A stretch of 64,000 nucleotides of DNA from Telopea speciosissima. Lineage: Eukaryota; Streptophyta; Magnoliopsida; Proteales; Proteaceae. Shown piece after piece: positions 23,149-33,939 of the stretch. The stretch is from the NCBI RefSeq assembly GCF_018873765.1, contig NC_057925.1, positions 46,097,010 through 46,161,009 on the forward strand. The letters run 5' to 3'. The position numbers and the translations under genes were made by a program. The first letter of the stretch is position 1; every line of letters starts with the position of its first letter. Under the pieces are notes generated by a model that searched no databases, was not told where the DNA came from, and worked only from the letters and a program-made list of their open reading frames with translations.

Positions 23149-24447
23149 TTATCTGGTTCTGTTTGACCTGCGGGTCAAATGGTCAGCAGTGTTGCCTCGA
23201 CCTCTTCCGCGTCCTCTGTTTGCAGAATGGGCCGAAGAAACTGATTCTGCTTGTTGAGTAAGCAGGTCTTCATGGTCATCGGGGTCTTGGGCAAACTGTC
23301 CCTCATGAAGATGATGGGACAAGGAATCCATACTGAATCTTTCTTCTTCATCTTCGTCTTCCTCGTTGGCTGGGCAGAGTCAAGCAAGTTCTTCTTCAAG
23401 TTGTTTCCGCCTGAGGCGGATTTCTTCATTGGAACCTTGAGAGTGAGTGACTTTTGGAATGGGCTTTAGCCCAGTAATGGCTTTGATGATCTTGTCAGTG
23501 GTACAGTGTGTAATATTACATCCGTCCCACCATTTCACATAAAAAATCCTTGCCAGGACTGGTAGGGTTACTTCATGTGTTTCAAGGTGCTGAACTTGAT
23601 ATTCCCAGTACATTATCCAGGCTAAGTGACATTGTAGGAAGAACCTGAATAAGTCTGATTGTCCTGGGATTTTTGAAGTGATTTCACAGAACTTTGTAAA
23701 GACTTCCACAAGGGATGAAGGAAGTACTTCTTCGATTCGTCCATATGTGTGCCACCACTTTGAGAACCAGTTTGGAATATTGCTTTTGAACTTGTAATCA
23801 AAACAGAAGAACCACGAGTGTCTTCCTTTTGAGTTTTGCCAAAGGAAAGCGTAGTGCCAAGCATCCACATAATCAAAGTAATTGTATCCTTTGGGCCTAT
23901 AATGTTGAGAGAAGTCCTTGTGATGAAGGGGGGACATTCCCCAATCTTCGGCGTTGATGATCTTGAGAATAGTGACTGAGGAGTGAGTCACAAGAGACTT
24001 GTCTTCTTTGTCAAAATTTTGTTTGATTCTGATGGAATCGGTGTCTACGAGGATGAATTCGTAGAACTCTTGAGATTTTGTTGGGTTTGGGGAGTAGAAT
24101 TGCCAATCTTGGTAAAAGATTCTTTTGGCAATGTCTGTTGCAGAGGTACATTTATGGGTGTAGTAGTCTTCTAAGATGAGGAGGTCTTGAAAAATACCTT
24201 TGTTTACATACTGGCTTTCTTGGATGGGCTTTGGTGTTTGTTGGGTGAGCTTTTGAGGGGGGAAATTAGTTACTGATTGGGAGGAACTTGGTTTTGTGAC
24301 TGTTTAGGATGTCCCTGCAACAATGTGAGAAAACGGGACAATTGATGTGGTTTGAGAGGAGTTTGTTATCTGTCTCGGAGGTGGAGTCTTGGCATATGCA
24401 GTCTTAGACTTGACTCTTGAAAGGGGGTTGTCATCTTTGGGAGGCAT
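23149..24447 (-). pseudogene. Uncharacterised Trp-rich tail domain, copy 5
   Basis: A reading frame of 433 codons from an ATG at 24447 to TAA at 23149 has only two internal stops (TAA 24304-24306, TGA 23380-23382). It is in frame with the RNase H end (FLTREFLQGPKVIN), so it may be a polyprotein tail or a protein started internally. Landmarks are HSWFFCFDYKF, IPNWFSKWWHTYG, HLAWIMYWEY and FYVKWWDGC, then DEDEEERF, HLHEGQFAQDPDD and an Arg/Gly-rich end (NRGRGRGRGN). I know of no assigned function. Confidence 0.72.
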
Positions 24448-25674
24448 GATGCGAATGAGATTTATAACCTTGGGGCCCTGTAGGAATTCTCGGGTGAGAA
24501 AATCAGGAATTGAATTTAGCTCTCCTTTTATATATTCAATTTCAAAATCAAAACTGGATAAAAGAGCTTGCCATCTTGCGAAAATTTGTTTTGAAGCAAT
24601 ATTTTAGACATCATTTTTTAAAATCTCCTTGAAATTTTTGGATGCATAAAACTACTGACAAAATTTCCTTTTTGATAGTACTATAATTTTTTTGTGCATT
24701 GTTCCATGATCCAGATGTGCATTGAACCAATTTCTCTTTTCCTTGATCAACTTGTTTGAGGATTCCTCTATACCCAAGGTCTGAAGCATCCGTTTCAACA
24801 ATCTTAGGGAGTTCTGGGTTTGCTAAGGTTAGGCATGGGATTTCTTTGACCAATTTTTTTATGCCCTGGACGGCTTTTGTTTGTGTCTCAGCCCATGCAG
24901 GGGCTTTCTTCTTAAGCCTTTGGTATAAGGGTTCACAAATTTTGCTTATTGAAGGGAGGAAGTCTCTAACACAATTCAAACTTCCTAGGAATCTTTGTAA
25001 CTGCTTCTTTTCTAGAATTTGGTCAGGAAACTTTTTTGCAAAGAAAATAGTTCTTTCGATGGGGATGATAGTCCCCTGGTAGATATAATGTCCTAAAAAT
25101 CTTATCTTAGTTTGGAATAAATCCATTTTTTTCTTTGAGAGGACAAGTCCATTTGTTTTGACAACCTGATAAAAGCTTCTTAAGTGTTTGAAATGTTGGT
25201 TTATTGATTCGGAGAAAACTAAGACATCATCTATATAAACTATGGCATAATGGCCATAAGGGTTAAAGATGTCGTTTATGATATTTTGGAACTCACTTGG
25301 TGCATTTTTCAATCCGAAGGGCATTACATTCCATTCGTAATGTCCAAATGGAGTTGTGAAGGCAGTTTTGTAGCGATCTTCTTCATGGATTTGAACTTGC
25401 CAGAATCCAGACTTCATATCGAATTTTGAGAATATTTTAGCTTGGTGTATTTTTTGGAGCAGATCCTTTTTATTGGGAATTGGGTATCTGATCCATTGGA
25501 GAACTTCATTTAGGGGTTTGTAATTGATTACCAACCGAGGGGTTCCTCTTTCTATCTCAGAATTTTTGTTTACATAGAAAGCGGCGCAACTCCAAGGGGA
25601 TCAGCTTTTCCTAATTAATTTTTTATCTAAAAAGTCTTGAATTTCCTTTTTACAGGTTTCCTGAAGTTCTTGGC
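24448..25674 (-). pseudogene. Reverse transcriptase and RNase H, copy 5 (relic)
   Basis: The open stretch 25534-24611 holds INYKPLNEVLQWIRY, SKFDMKSGFWQV, FGHYEWNVMPFGLKNAPSEF and YIDDVLVFS. RNase H follows with VETDASDLGYRGIL and YSTIKKEILSVV. About 50 nt are deleted near 24611 compared with copy 4, which removes the third acidic motif (VDCSAAK in copy 4) and shifts the frame. The domain then resumes with NIASKQIFARWQALLSSFDF and IPDFLTREFL. A stop also lies upstream in RKS*SPWSC. Confidence 0.85.
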
Positions 25675-26298
25675 TCATCTGGATTGGTCTTGCTTTGGTA
25701 GGGATATTTTCTCAGAGAACTCCTTTTCATAAGGAAGTTTGACTATGTGTCTTCTTTTATGCCAGAAGGCATCGGGAAATTCGGAGCAAAGATTAGTTTC
25801 AAATTGGATTCTTATTTGGTTTATTTGGGTTTGAATATCTTTCTTTTGTAGTGTTTCGGCAGTTTTTAAATGCATGATTTCTCTTTTTAAATGGTGCAGA
25901 TGCTTCTCTTTTGATTTTATTCTGTTTATAGCCGGTTCTTTTGTAATAGCTAAGGCCTTAAGATTCTTTATGTGTTCCATATCAGAAGGTTCTAAGAAGT
26001 CAAAACTTATTTTTTGTCCTCCTATTTTTGTAATTAATCCTTGATTTGTTACTTTGAAGGGTTTTATTAACTCTATAAAGGGTTGTCCTAGTATTACTTG
26101 GCAATCTAGATTTTTGACTAAGATAAAGGATTGTTTAAAACATATTCCTTGGTTACAAATGTGAACTTCGGGTATTTTGTATTGGACATCAAGGTAAGCC
26201 CCGCTGGCGGTGGTTAGCCTTTGTCCAGTCCTTTCAAAGTATTGGGTAGGAACGAGTCCTTCTTGGATGCAGTTTAGTTGTGCCCCTGAATCAATCAA
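25675..26298 (-). pseudogene. Aspartic protease, copy 5
   Basis: The open stretch starts with MIDSGAQLNCIQEGLVPTQY, which carries the DSG active site, and continues through VILGQPFIELIKPF. A helical linker then leads to SEFPDAFWHKRRHIVKLPYE at the start of the reverse transcriptase. A frame break near 25712 (FSEKISLPKQDQSR*) separates it from the rest of the reverse transcriptase. Confidence 0.82.
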
Positions 26299-27253
26299 GG
26301 CTACCGATGTGAATGTGTATGATGAGGCTATTGTTAGACTGATCTTGATGAACCATTTTTGGGGGGGAAATGCTTACTACAAAATTCTGATTTGTTTGTT
26401 CGGTTCCTGTTTCTGGGTTTTCAGTTTGTTTGGACTTTCCTTTGAGCCTTATCAATTCTTCTTTGACTTCTTTTGTTTCTCTTTTTAGTTCTTGTGTTGT
26501 TACTTCTAGATTTGTGATCCTGGTTTTTTCAAATTTTTCCGTAGATTTTTTGTTCTCAAATCTCTTGAAGACTTGGTTAATATCATAAGGCTTTTGTCGT
26601 TCTTTGTTTTCCTCTAAGGCTTGTTTAGCTTCTTCTAAGCATTGTATCCTAACTTGGATATCTGCTATTTGTTCTATTGCATCAAAAAAGGATTGTCTCA
26701 TCATAATGATGCTTTTGGTTGCTGGACTATCCCCAGAGGAAGAATAAGTTTTTATAGCAGAGGTAATACAGTTACATGCCACGGCATCAGGTTCAGAGTC
26801 AGTTTCATTACTGGACTCACTTTCATGATTGATTTGGTTTACCTCATAATAAGTTTCACCAGAATCTTCTATGTCTGAGTCAGACTCAACAAATATCTTA
26901 AAGATTTGTTCTTGAGTTTCATGGTCTAAGCTTAGAAGGCTTACCTTCTTAGCAACTTTGCAATATTTTGCGATGTGGCCTAATTTTCCACAATTGTAGC
27001 ATCCCCTTTTATCAGAGTTTGTGGGTCTTTCTTGTTTTGTGTTTTCTTGGGTTTTCTTGGGATGGAACCTTTTCTTTTTGGAATACCTAGGTTTTGTATA
27101 GTATTTTTCTGGGCTTGTTTCTTTAAAGGGTCTCTTGTTTTTAGACTTGAAATGTTTTTTATGTTTTTTGTTTGATGGGGGTTTTGGAATTGGGAATCCG
27201 TATTGTTCACAAAATCCTCCTAATTCTTTGTAGGATTTGTTCTCTTTTTTCAT
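26299..27253 (-). pseudogene. CCHC knuckle segment, copy 5
   Basis: An open stretch of about 320 codons holds a strongly basic region, then the knuckle CYNCGKLGHIAKYC near 27004-26963, an acidic Ser-rich region, and a probable coiled-coil linker (EELIRLKGKSKQTE). It changes frame just before the protease at about 26298. Confidence 0.8.
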
Positions 27254-28993
27254 TTGTTTTGCTAACCTTAGGTCAGTACATAAGGCTATGCCTTCTTCAT
27301 GAATGGTATTGATTAGGTCTCCATAGGTAAGATTCTCATAGGGAATTTCACCATTGTTTTCTTTCCTTAATCTTTGTTTTATCTTTTCTAAGAAAATGTT
27401 TGGTAATCCAGTGATAAACTTTTCTTTCTAAAAGGGAGAATTGGCGTCTTCCCTAGTTAGAACTTTGGTCATGAATATATCCTTATACCATTTGAAGTCA
27501 TGTAATTTTCTACACCTGAGGTTTGTTAATTGTTCCGAAGATCTATCCTTTAGCCTGGAGGGAGACCTTAAGAAATATTTAGTAATACTAAAGATGAGGG
27601 TACTGACTGCATCTTCAACAACACTGCCGTTTTCTAAGATTATTGTTCCATCTTCAGTGGTTTCGATCGCGGTTAAGACCTCGGTCTTTTGACCAGTGGT
27701 CAGGACATAGTCCCACCATCCTTTTAATTGGCCAGTAAATCCTGAAATCAGGAGATCAACCACAGCTTGGTCAGAGGTTTCTTTAATTCGGTAGGCATTG
27801 GCTACCATAGTCATTTCTTGTAACTTGTTTATTATGTGGTATTCAGACATTCCATCTATGTTCCATTCATAGATGACTCCACTTTGGTAAGAAGCTTGGG
27901 AATAAATTCCTCGATTTTCCATTTGTAAATCAGGGAAGGTTGGTTTTGGGTAGGACCTTTGAAAGTTTTCTTCTATTACATTTATAGTGTTTGGTCTATT
28001 GTTGGTTTCTTGGAGATTTATGACTCTTATTGTTCTTCCAATCTCTGAGAGTTGGGATTGGCTTTGGGATTCCTTTTGGGGTGTTTCTGGGATGACTAGG
28101 GAGCTTAATCGTTGTTCGATTTCTCTTAAGGCATCAACTTTGTTTAGAGCTTTCATGTTTCTTTTATTCATGTTATGAGGAGTAAACATGGGTTTTATTT
28201 TTGAAGCACTAGGGACATCCTTGGTGGTTCTAGTATCTTGAACATGGGAATCTAGTTTTGGTTGTACTAGGGTTTCAATCCTAGATAATTGGTTTCCTAT
28301 TGTTAATAGATGTTGGTTTGTATAGTTTGTTAGGCCAATGAGTTTCTTTTCACCTTCAGTGGCTCCGCTTGTTGCTCTAAATGGGGTAGCGGGGATTTCT
28401 GCTCCATTAATGGTTAGTTTGAGATTGGCAAGTGGAGGGTGGATAGACTCAATGATATCATTGGAGTCAGTTTTCCAAGAGGTAGTGGATTTCTGATTTG
28501 TATTTAGACTAATGAAGGGGTAGTCTATTTCATGATGTTTGGCATACATCTCTAAATAAGTAAAGAATACTATGTTGACTTTTTCGCTGGTTATTACATT
28601 ATACCAGTGTTCTCTAATTTTGCTCCGTTGGTCTTCTGTAGTGGCTTCAAAGAATCAATCTCGTCTATCTTTGTTTTTTGGAGAGTTGAAGTCTTCTCTC
28701 AACAAGGGTTTGTTTATTTGGAAGTCTTCTTCGCAAAGAATGACTCTTATTTGGCCATCTTGTGTAGGAGCTTCCATCTGAGAATAAGATGGTGACCTAG
28801 GGGGTGTTGGAGTTGAGTCAGATCCTTGTGTTTCAGCTTTGTAATCTTGATACATTCCATGTAAAACATTTCTATGTTGCCTAAGGTTGGTAAGGCTACT
28901 ATTTTCTGATTGGTAGGCCGTGTGGTAACTATAGTTTGAGGGTGTACCGGAGAATGAAGTTCTGGCAGGTTGTTCTTTAGATTTCTTTAACAA
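27254..28993 (-). pseudogene. Capsid region, copy 5 (relic)
   Basis: The main open stretch is 28549-27428 (373 codons), with SGFTGQLKGWWDYVL and RSSEQLTNLRCRKLHDFKWY, the same landmarks as in lineage A. It ends at a TAG replacing the conserved Trp of CWKEKF (ANSPF*). A stop (ATTGA) and a frame change upstream near 28656 separate it from the N-terminal capsid segment (28993-28655). Confidence 0.8.
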
Positions 28994-29846
28994 GGATCCT
29001 ACAGGTTCTTTTCCCTTTTGGGTGCCTTGCGTTCTGTTGAACTTGATTGAAACTTCTCCATCAATAGTCTGGGTGATGTATTCACTTCTCTATTATCCAT
29101 TTGTGGGATAGGAATTTGGCATTGTAGTTTCCATTCTTCTGGGAATGAGATTTCATCCCATTTCGAAATTCTAGGAAGAATAGTCCTGGCGTGAGCGAAG
29201 TCTGTTTCTATGAACCTGGTTTGGCCCTTTTCAGATTTCCTCAAGGCTCTTGGACAAGAAATCTTTTTCATAGCTTTGTACTGGATTCTATGGACAACAG
29301 CTATGGGTATTGATCCTGGCTTCATATTGTAGCCATGGGATTTGAGATTGATCTTGAGGGCATCTAGGATGTTTTCATCTTTTAGGGGTAGACTTATGTC
29401 AAGGTAACAGTTAAAATGGACTGGTCCATAACACATACTTGTTTCGATGACTCCTATGAGGGAATCATCAAATTTGAGGAATCTAGTGTCTCTTAAGGCT
29501 AAGAGTATGGAAGTATTTAACCTTTCTCTATGGAGGGTTTTATGGCAACTTGAATAAGTCCTATATGAATATAGTTATATTTTTGTTTGAGTTGCTCAAG
29601 GCTTTTGGGATTTAGCAGGCAGATTTCCTGCATATGTGGGCTGAAGTCTACAGTTTGTTCAACGGTATTGATTGTTTCAGCGAAGCTGTAGAGGTCTTGT
29701 TTGTAAACATCTTTTGTCGGAACTTTGGGAATGGTTCACTTTCTGAGACTCCCTTCTCTCTTTTGTTCGTCATTACTTATGATGCTACAGTTTGAACCCC
29801 AATCTTCCAAAGTACTGGAAGACATTGTCCGACTTAATTGGTCTAT
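28994..29846 (-). pseudogene. Movement protein, copy 5 (relic)
   Basis: The position of the usual start codon appears as ATA (ATAGACCAATTAAGTCGG). The next in-frame ATG gives MSSSTLEDWGSN. A TGA replaces Trp before TIPKVPTKDVY. A frameshift lies near 29530 (KPLHRER), after which an open stretch of 145 codons (29436-28999) contains YGPVHFNCYLDISLPL and VVHRIQYKAMKK, matching the lineage A proteins. Confidence 0.75.
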
Positions 29847-30062
29847 GATATGGGTACTATCCCCCCTTTAAAAGTGCATATTGCCGTTCTAAGATGGGAA
29901 AAGGCACTATCTCGTGTAATACCATAAACACCGGGACTTACACTCCGTCGGCCCTAGAAACGGTTCAGTGCGAGATACTATCAGACTCGTCCCACCCAGT
30001 AGGTGTAGCACAAAGAGAGAGGGTAAGAGCACAATATCACGAGCCTATTCTTTCAGGCAATG

Positions 30063-30074
30063 GCTCTGATACCA
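30063..30074 (-). promoter_or_regulatory. tRNA-iMet primer-binding site, EPRV copy 5
   Basis: A perfect TGGTATCAGAGC on the minus strand marks the 5' limit of copy 5. It is followed on the plus strand by GTTTATATATATATATATAT, a TA tract that separates it from Gypsy LTR sequence. Confidence 0.9.
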
Positions 30075-30710
30075 GTTTATATATATATATATATCTCATC
30101 TTTATCTTTGAATTATCATGTGTGGTTTGGATGAGTTAGCTTAACTACTGCATCTGTGATCCTGACGGAGGTACGGGAGCGTAGTTGTACGCTCCGATCA
30201 CAGATTCCAGTGGTTTGGGAATCAGGGTGTGACAACTTGGTATCAAAGCTCGGGACTATATACCGTGACATGCATGGGATGTACCACGACATGCATGAGA
30301 TGTATCGCGACATGCACGACAGAGTGGTCCATATGGAGCGTCGTACGAGACGTACCGGTTCTCCCGATACGCCACCACCACCAGCGCCACAGTGACGCAG
30401 ATAGCAGTTCCAGATCCACTCCTTTTTGTTGTCTTTGGCCTTAGACCCTTCAAAAAAACAATTTAAAGTTTCTTAGTTTCTAAAGTAATCTCTTCTTTTC
30501 TCTATTTTTGATTCTTGACTGTGAGTCTGGGTACCATCCCAGACATAACATTATCTTGCTATTAGTACGTAGTACTTAACTTTATTGCATCGCTTCTTTA
30601 CTTGTCCTATCACTACTAATGTGTTCTTACAAGCTTTTATTTGACCGTATCATGGAGTACATCGGATCGGTTGGATCACGAGTTAGCTTAATGTAGAGCA
30701 TCGCGCTCTG
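30075..30710 (+). mobile_element. Gypsy LTR 3' end, primer-binding site and start of the internal region
   Basis: After a TA tract, the sequence CCTGACGGAGGTACGGGAGC and the end GGTGTGACA (30226-30234) resemble the 3' end of plant Tekay-type LTRs. Two bases later comes TGGTATCAAAGC (30238-30249), a degenerate tRNA-Met primer-binding site. A degenerate 21-bp tandem repeat at 30265-30320 encodes GMYHDMHEMYRDMHDR in a gag-like N-terminus. The fragment is lost at about 30710 where Copia sequence starts. The orientation is opposite to the probable 5' portion at 20072-22189. Confidence 0.55.
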
Positions 30711-30858
30711 ATAACCAGCCCTCCTTCTAACTTTTCTTTAATAAAATGTCTGTCAACCTCCACATGCTTGGTACGATCATGCTGAACAGGGTTGTGAGCA
30801 ATGCTAATAGCAGCCTTGTTGTCACAATACAACATCATGGGAAGAGGAACAAGAGTAC
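30711..30858 (-). pseudogene. Copia RNase H, second part (relic)
   Basis: It continues the RNase H of the old Copia with [20 protein letters not shown] and [20 protein letters not shown], then runs into unrelated sequence at about 30711. Together with 33940-34446 it restores a standard Copia RNase H order. The two parts are separated by the younger element 30859-33939. Confidence 0.85.
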
Positions 30859-31053
30859 TGTTAGATATAATGGGCCAGAATACCGGGTATTCTGGACTTT
30901 TTCCCTTTATTATTTTGTTAGTTTCTTGCGTGTGGTTTAGTCCCACATTGCTCATGTAATTACGTTCATTCTTTCATTATCGTTATAAATACATATGTGT
31001 TTGGGATGAATTGATCATCCAAGCATCGAGTTCTAATTCTGATCCTCTTAACA
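30859..31053 (+). repeat. 5' LTR of the younger Copia
   Basis: It is bounded by TG and CA and preceded by AGTAC. It contains ATAAATACATATG, a likely TATA/initiation zone, and the phrase GTTTAGTCCCACATTGCTCA. The primer-binding site follows immediately. Confidence 0.92.
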
Positions 31054-31805
31054 TGGTATCAGAGCTGGTTATGAATTAGGACTCGCATTGCCATCCACGA
31101 TCCCCTTCCCTCTCTAATTCTCGATCTCTCTCCCCTTCTCTTCTCTTCTCTTCTCTTCTCTTCTTCCCTTTGTTTTGTTTTGTTCTTCTCTGTCCCATAG
31201 GGCAGCACTGATGAGGTGATCTATTGATCCAATGCTGCCCTCCTTTATTACCTCATCCCATGATATGAAGATTTGATCGATAGGGTGCTTGGCCTCTTTG
31301 CTGCGAATATTGAAGACTTCAGCCTTCGTTGGACAGATCCACTCTATACTACAAGGGATTTGTTCACCATATTGGAGCTCCAGACCTGCAGCAGATTAGT
31401 ATTCCAGCACCTGCATCAAGTTATATCAAGTTACAGCCTCTCAAGATCGACATCTCTTCACACTTTCAGGGTTTTTCAAAACCCTGACAATAGTCGACCT
31501 TGGGGTTCCATCTATCAGTTGATTCTGATTTTTTGAGGAGTGATTCTCCCTTGTTCAAGACTAATTCGACTGCAATTTCAGCCTTATCCAGTCACTTTTC
31601 AGGCCTCAATTCATCTTATCGATTTCAGCACTTTCAGGGTTTTTTTCAAAACCCTGAAAAAATCGAGCTCAAGGTTCTCTCTGTCTGGTGTTGCTGATTT
31701 TTGGAGACATTTATTCCTTCATTATTAGAGGGCTTTCATCCTTGTTGCAGCCCTTAACTTGGAGGTTTTCTTGGGTTTCTCTTCACAATAGCCCCCTTCT
31801 GTGAT

Positions 31806-32920
31806 TTGGGATTCTTCACTGTCTTCATGGGTGACTCTGTGGATTCGACTGCTACTTTTGTTGGTGATGGAAACAGCAAACCAGATTATCATATTTTTTC
31901 CCCAAATCCAATCAAGTTGGATGGCACAAATTACTTGCTTTGGTCTAGGTCTGCCTCCTTTGCCATTGCTGGCTGTGGCCTTACTAGTCATATTAGTGGA
32001 ACCACTGCTATGCCTACTGAGGTTGGAGCTGCTCAAGACAAGTGGCTTGCCAACAATGGAGTTCTTATGTCCTACCGGATCGGTTCTATGACTACAGATT
32101 TGCAGCACAATTTTCTTCTCCTTGACATAGCCTCGGAAATTTGGGCTACTTGCAAGGAGACTTATGGACAGCTTGGCAATGATGCCCAGGTATATGAAAT
32201 CAGGAAGAAGGTCCTTCACAATACTCTAGGAGAGTTGACAGTCTCCAAATACTATGCTACCTTGCGCAGCCTTTGGCTGGACCATTTTTCTGACTTTTAC
32301 CCAAGTACAGCTGCCGATATTACTTCTTATAAGCAACATGTGGACAAGATCAGAGTTTATGATTTTTTGGCAGGATTAAATGTGGAGTATGATCAGATTC
32401 GGGTTCAAGTGTTGGGTCACAAGCCTTTTCCCACACTTGAACAGTCCTATGCCCTGGTCTCCTCTGAAGAAAACCGTAGGGCTGCCATGTTGCACCCTCC
32501 TATTACTGACAGGTCAGCTCTTCAAGCTGCTGCCCCTACCACTCCTGCTCCTAGTGGCTGCTTCTCTTGGTGATTCTACTACAAGGTCTGTTGTTTGTGA
32601 GTACTGTCACAAACCTTACCACACCAAGGAGAAGTGCTGGAAACTTCATGGGAAACCGGCTGACTTTGAAGCAAAGAGGGCTGCCAAGACCAAGACAAAG
32701 ACAAAGACCAAGGCCCATCAGACTGAGACTGTTACTGCAGCCCCTGCTACTGACACTGGTCTATCCCAGGATGATCTACAGGCACTCCTACGTATGCTGA
32801 GGTCTTCCGCTGCTGCTGCCTCTACTACATCAGCTACTGCCAATTCTTCTGCTCCTTCAGGTTCACACTTTGCCCGGTCAGGTATTCCATTTGGAGGTCA
32901 TTGTGCTTCTGTAGCTTCAC
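31806..32920 (+). pseudogene. Copia gag with zinc knuckle (frameshifted)
   Basis: The 255-codon stretch from 31806 carries KLDGTNYLLWSRSASFAIAG, KWLANNGVLMSYRIGS, ATLRSLWLDHFSDFYP and FPTLEQSYALVSSEENRRAA. A frameshift near 32565 ends it (CFSW*). The knuckle CEYCHKPYHTKEKC (CX2CX4HX4C) and an Ala/Ser/Thr-rich linker follow in the other frame. Gag would form the virus-like particle. Confidence 0.85.
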
Positions 32921-33770
32921 ATCCTTGGATCATAGATTCTGGAGCTACAGATCATATGACCGGTTCCTCTAGCCTGTTTCACAGATATTCTCCCACTTCT
33001 GGGAAAGACAAGGTTAAAGTGGTTGATGGTTCCCTTTCTTCCATATCTGAAAAGGACTCATCAACTGCACTTCCTCTCTTCCCTTATCCTCTGTTTTGCA
33101 CATTCCTAACTTTACTACTAACCTTCTTTCCATTAGTTGTATTACCCGTGATCTTAACTGCAAAGTTACTTTCTTTCCTTCTCATTGTGTATTTCAGGAT
33201 CTGGACTCTGGGAAGACGATTGGATTGGGTAAAGTGCATGGTGGGCTGTACCTGCTTGATGATGGTCGCTTCTCTCGACCACCATTACCTTCTCCGCTAC
33301 ACCAAAACTCCATGGTCTCTTCTAAACTATACCAGTGGCACTCTAGGTTAGGTCACCCTCCTTTAGGAATTTTAGCTCATTTATTTCCTAGTTTGGTCAC
33401 CCTTCGTACTAAGGATGACTTTTTTTGTGAGGTTTGTGTTCTGGCCAAACAGACACGTTCAACTTATCCAATTTCAAATAAAAGGAGTTCTTCTTGTTTT
33501 CAATTGGTGCATTCTGATGTTTGGGGCCCTAGTCGTAAACCATCTATTTCTGGTCATCGTTGGTTTGTCTCTTTCATTGATTGTCATTTTAGGAACACCT
33601 GGGTGTATCCTTTGCACACAAAAAATCAAGTTTTTTCATGTTTTCAGCACTTTCATAAAATGGTCCAAACTCAGTTCCAAGCTACTCTCAAAGTAGTGAG
33701 AAGTGATAATGGAACAGAATATACAGAATCACAATTTCAAAAACTATTAGGAGAAAGTAGTGAGAAGTGG
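32921..33770 (+). pseudogene. Copia protease and integrase (broken)
   Basis: The protease motif HPWIIDSGATDHMTGSS begins at 32921. A frame change near 33080 leads into the pre-integrase (WHSRLGHPPLGIL, FFCEVCVLAKQTRSTYP) and the integrase core with LVHSDVWGPS and VRSDNGTEYTES. The third catalytic residue (Glu) and everything downstream are deleted at about 33770. Confidence 0.85.
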
Positions 33771-33939
33771 GGGTATTCTGGACTTTTTCCCTTTATTATT
33801 TTGTTAGTTTTTTGCGTGTGGTTTAGTCCCACATTGCTCATGTAATTACATTCATTCTTTCATTATAGTTATAAATACATATGTGCTTGGGATGAATTGA
33901 TCATCCAAGCATCGAGTTCTACTTCTGATCCTCTTAACA
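33771..33939 (+). repeat. 3' LTR of the younger Copia, missing 26 bp at its start
   Basis: It aligns without gaps to 30885-31053. The deletion junction lies at GTGG/GGGTATTCTGG, so the polypurine tract is gone. It ends in TTAACA followed by the target duplication AGTAC. Confidence 0.92.

Larger units (their letters stand above)
22190..30074 (-). mobile_element. Endogenous pararetrovirus copy 5 (lineage B), nearly full length
   Basis: On the minus strand the copy runs from an intact primer-binding site (TGGTATCAGAGC, 30063-30074) through the whole viral gene order to the promoter/leader region, about 7.9 kb. That length fits a complete Caulimoviridae genome less about 100 bp. The protein sequence is clearly divergent from copies 1-4 in every domain, so this is a second viral lineage. 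It is inactive through many stops and frameshifts and a deletion in RNase H. Confidence 0.9.
30859..33939 (+). mobile_element. Younger Copia retrotransposon with 5-bp target duplication, internally deleted
   Basis: The 5' LTR is 30859-31053 (195 bp, TGTTAG...TTAACA). The primer-binding site TGGTATCAGAGC is at 31054-31065, gag, protease and integrase follow, and the 3' LTR is 33771-33939, lacking its first 26 bp. The target duplication AGTAC is at 30854-30858 and 33940-33944. The reverse transcriptase and RNase H are deleted between the integrase and the 3' LTR. Comparable LTR parts differ at five of 169 positions by my alignment. Confidence 0.92.
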
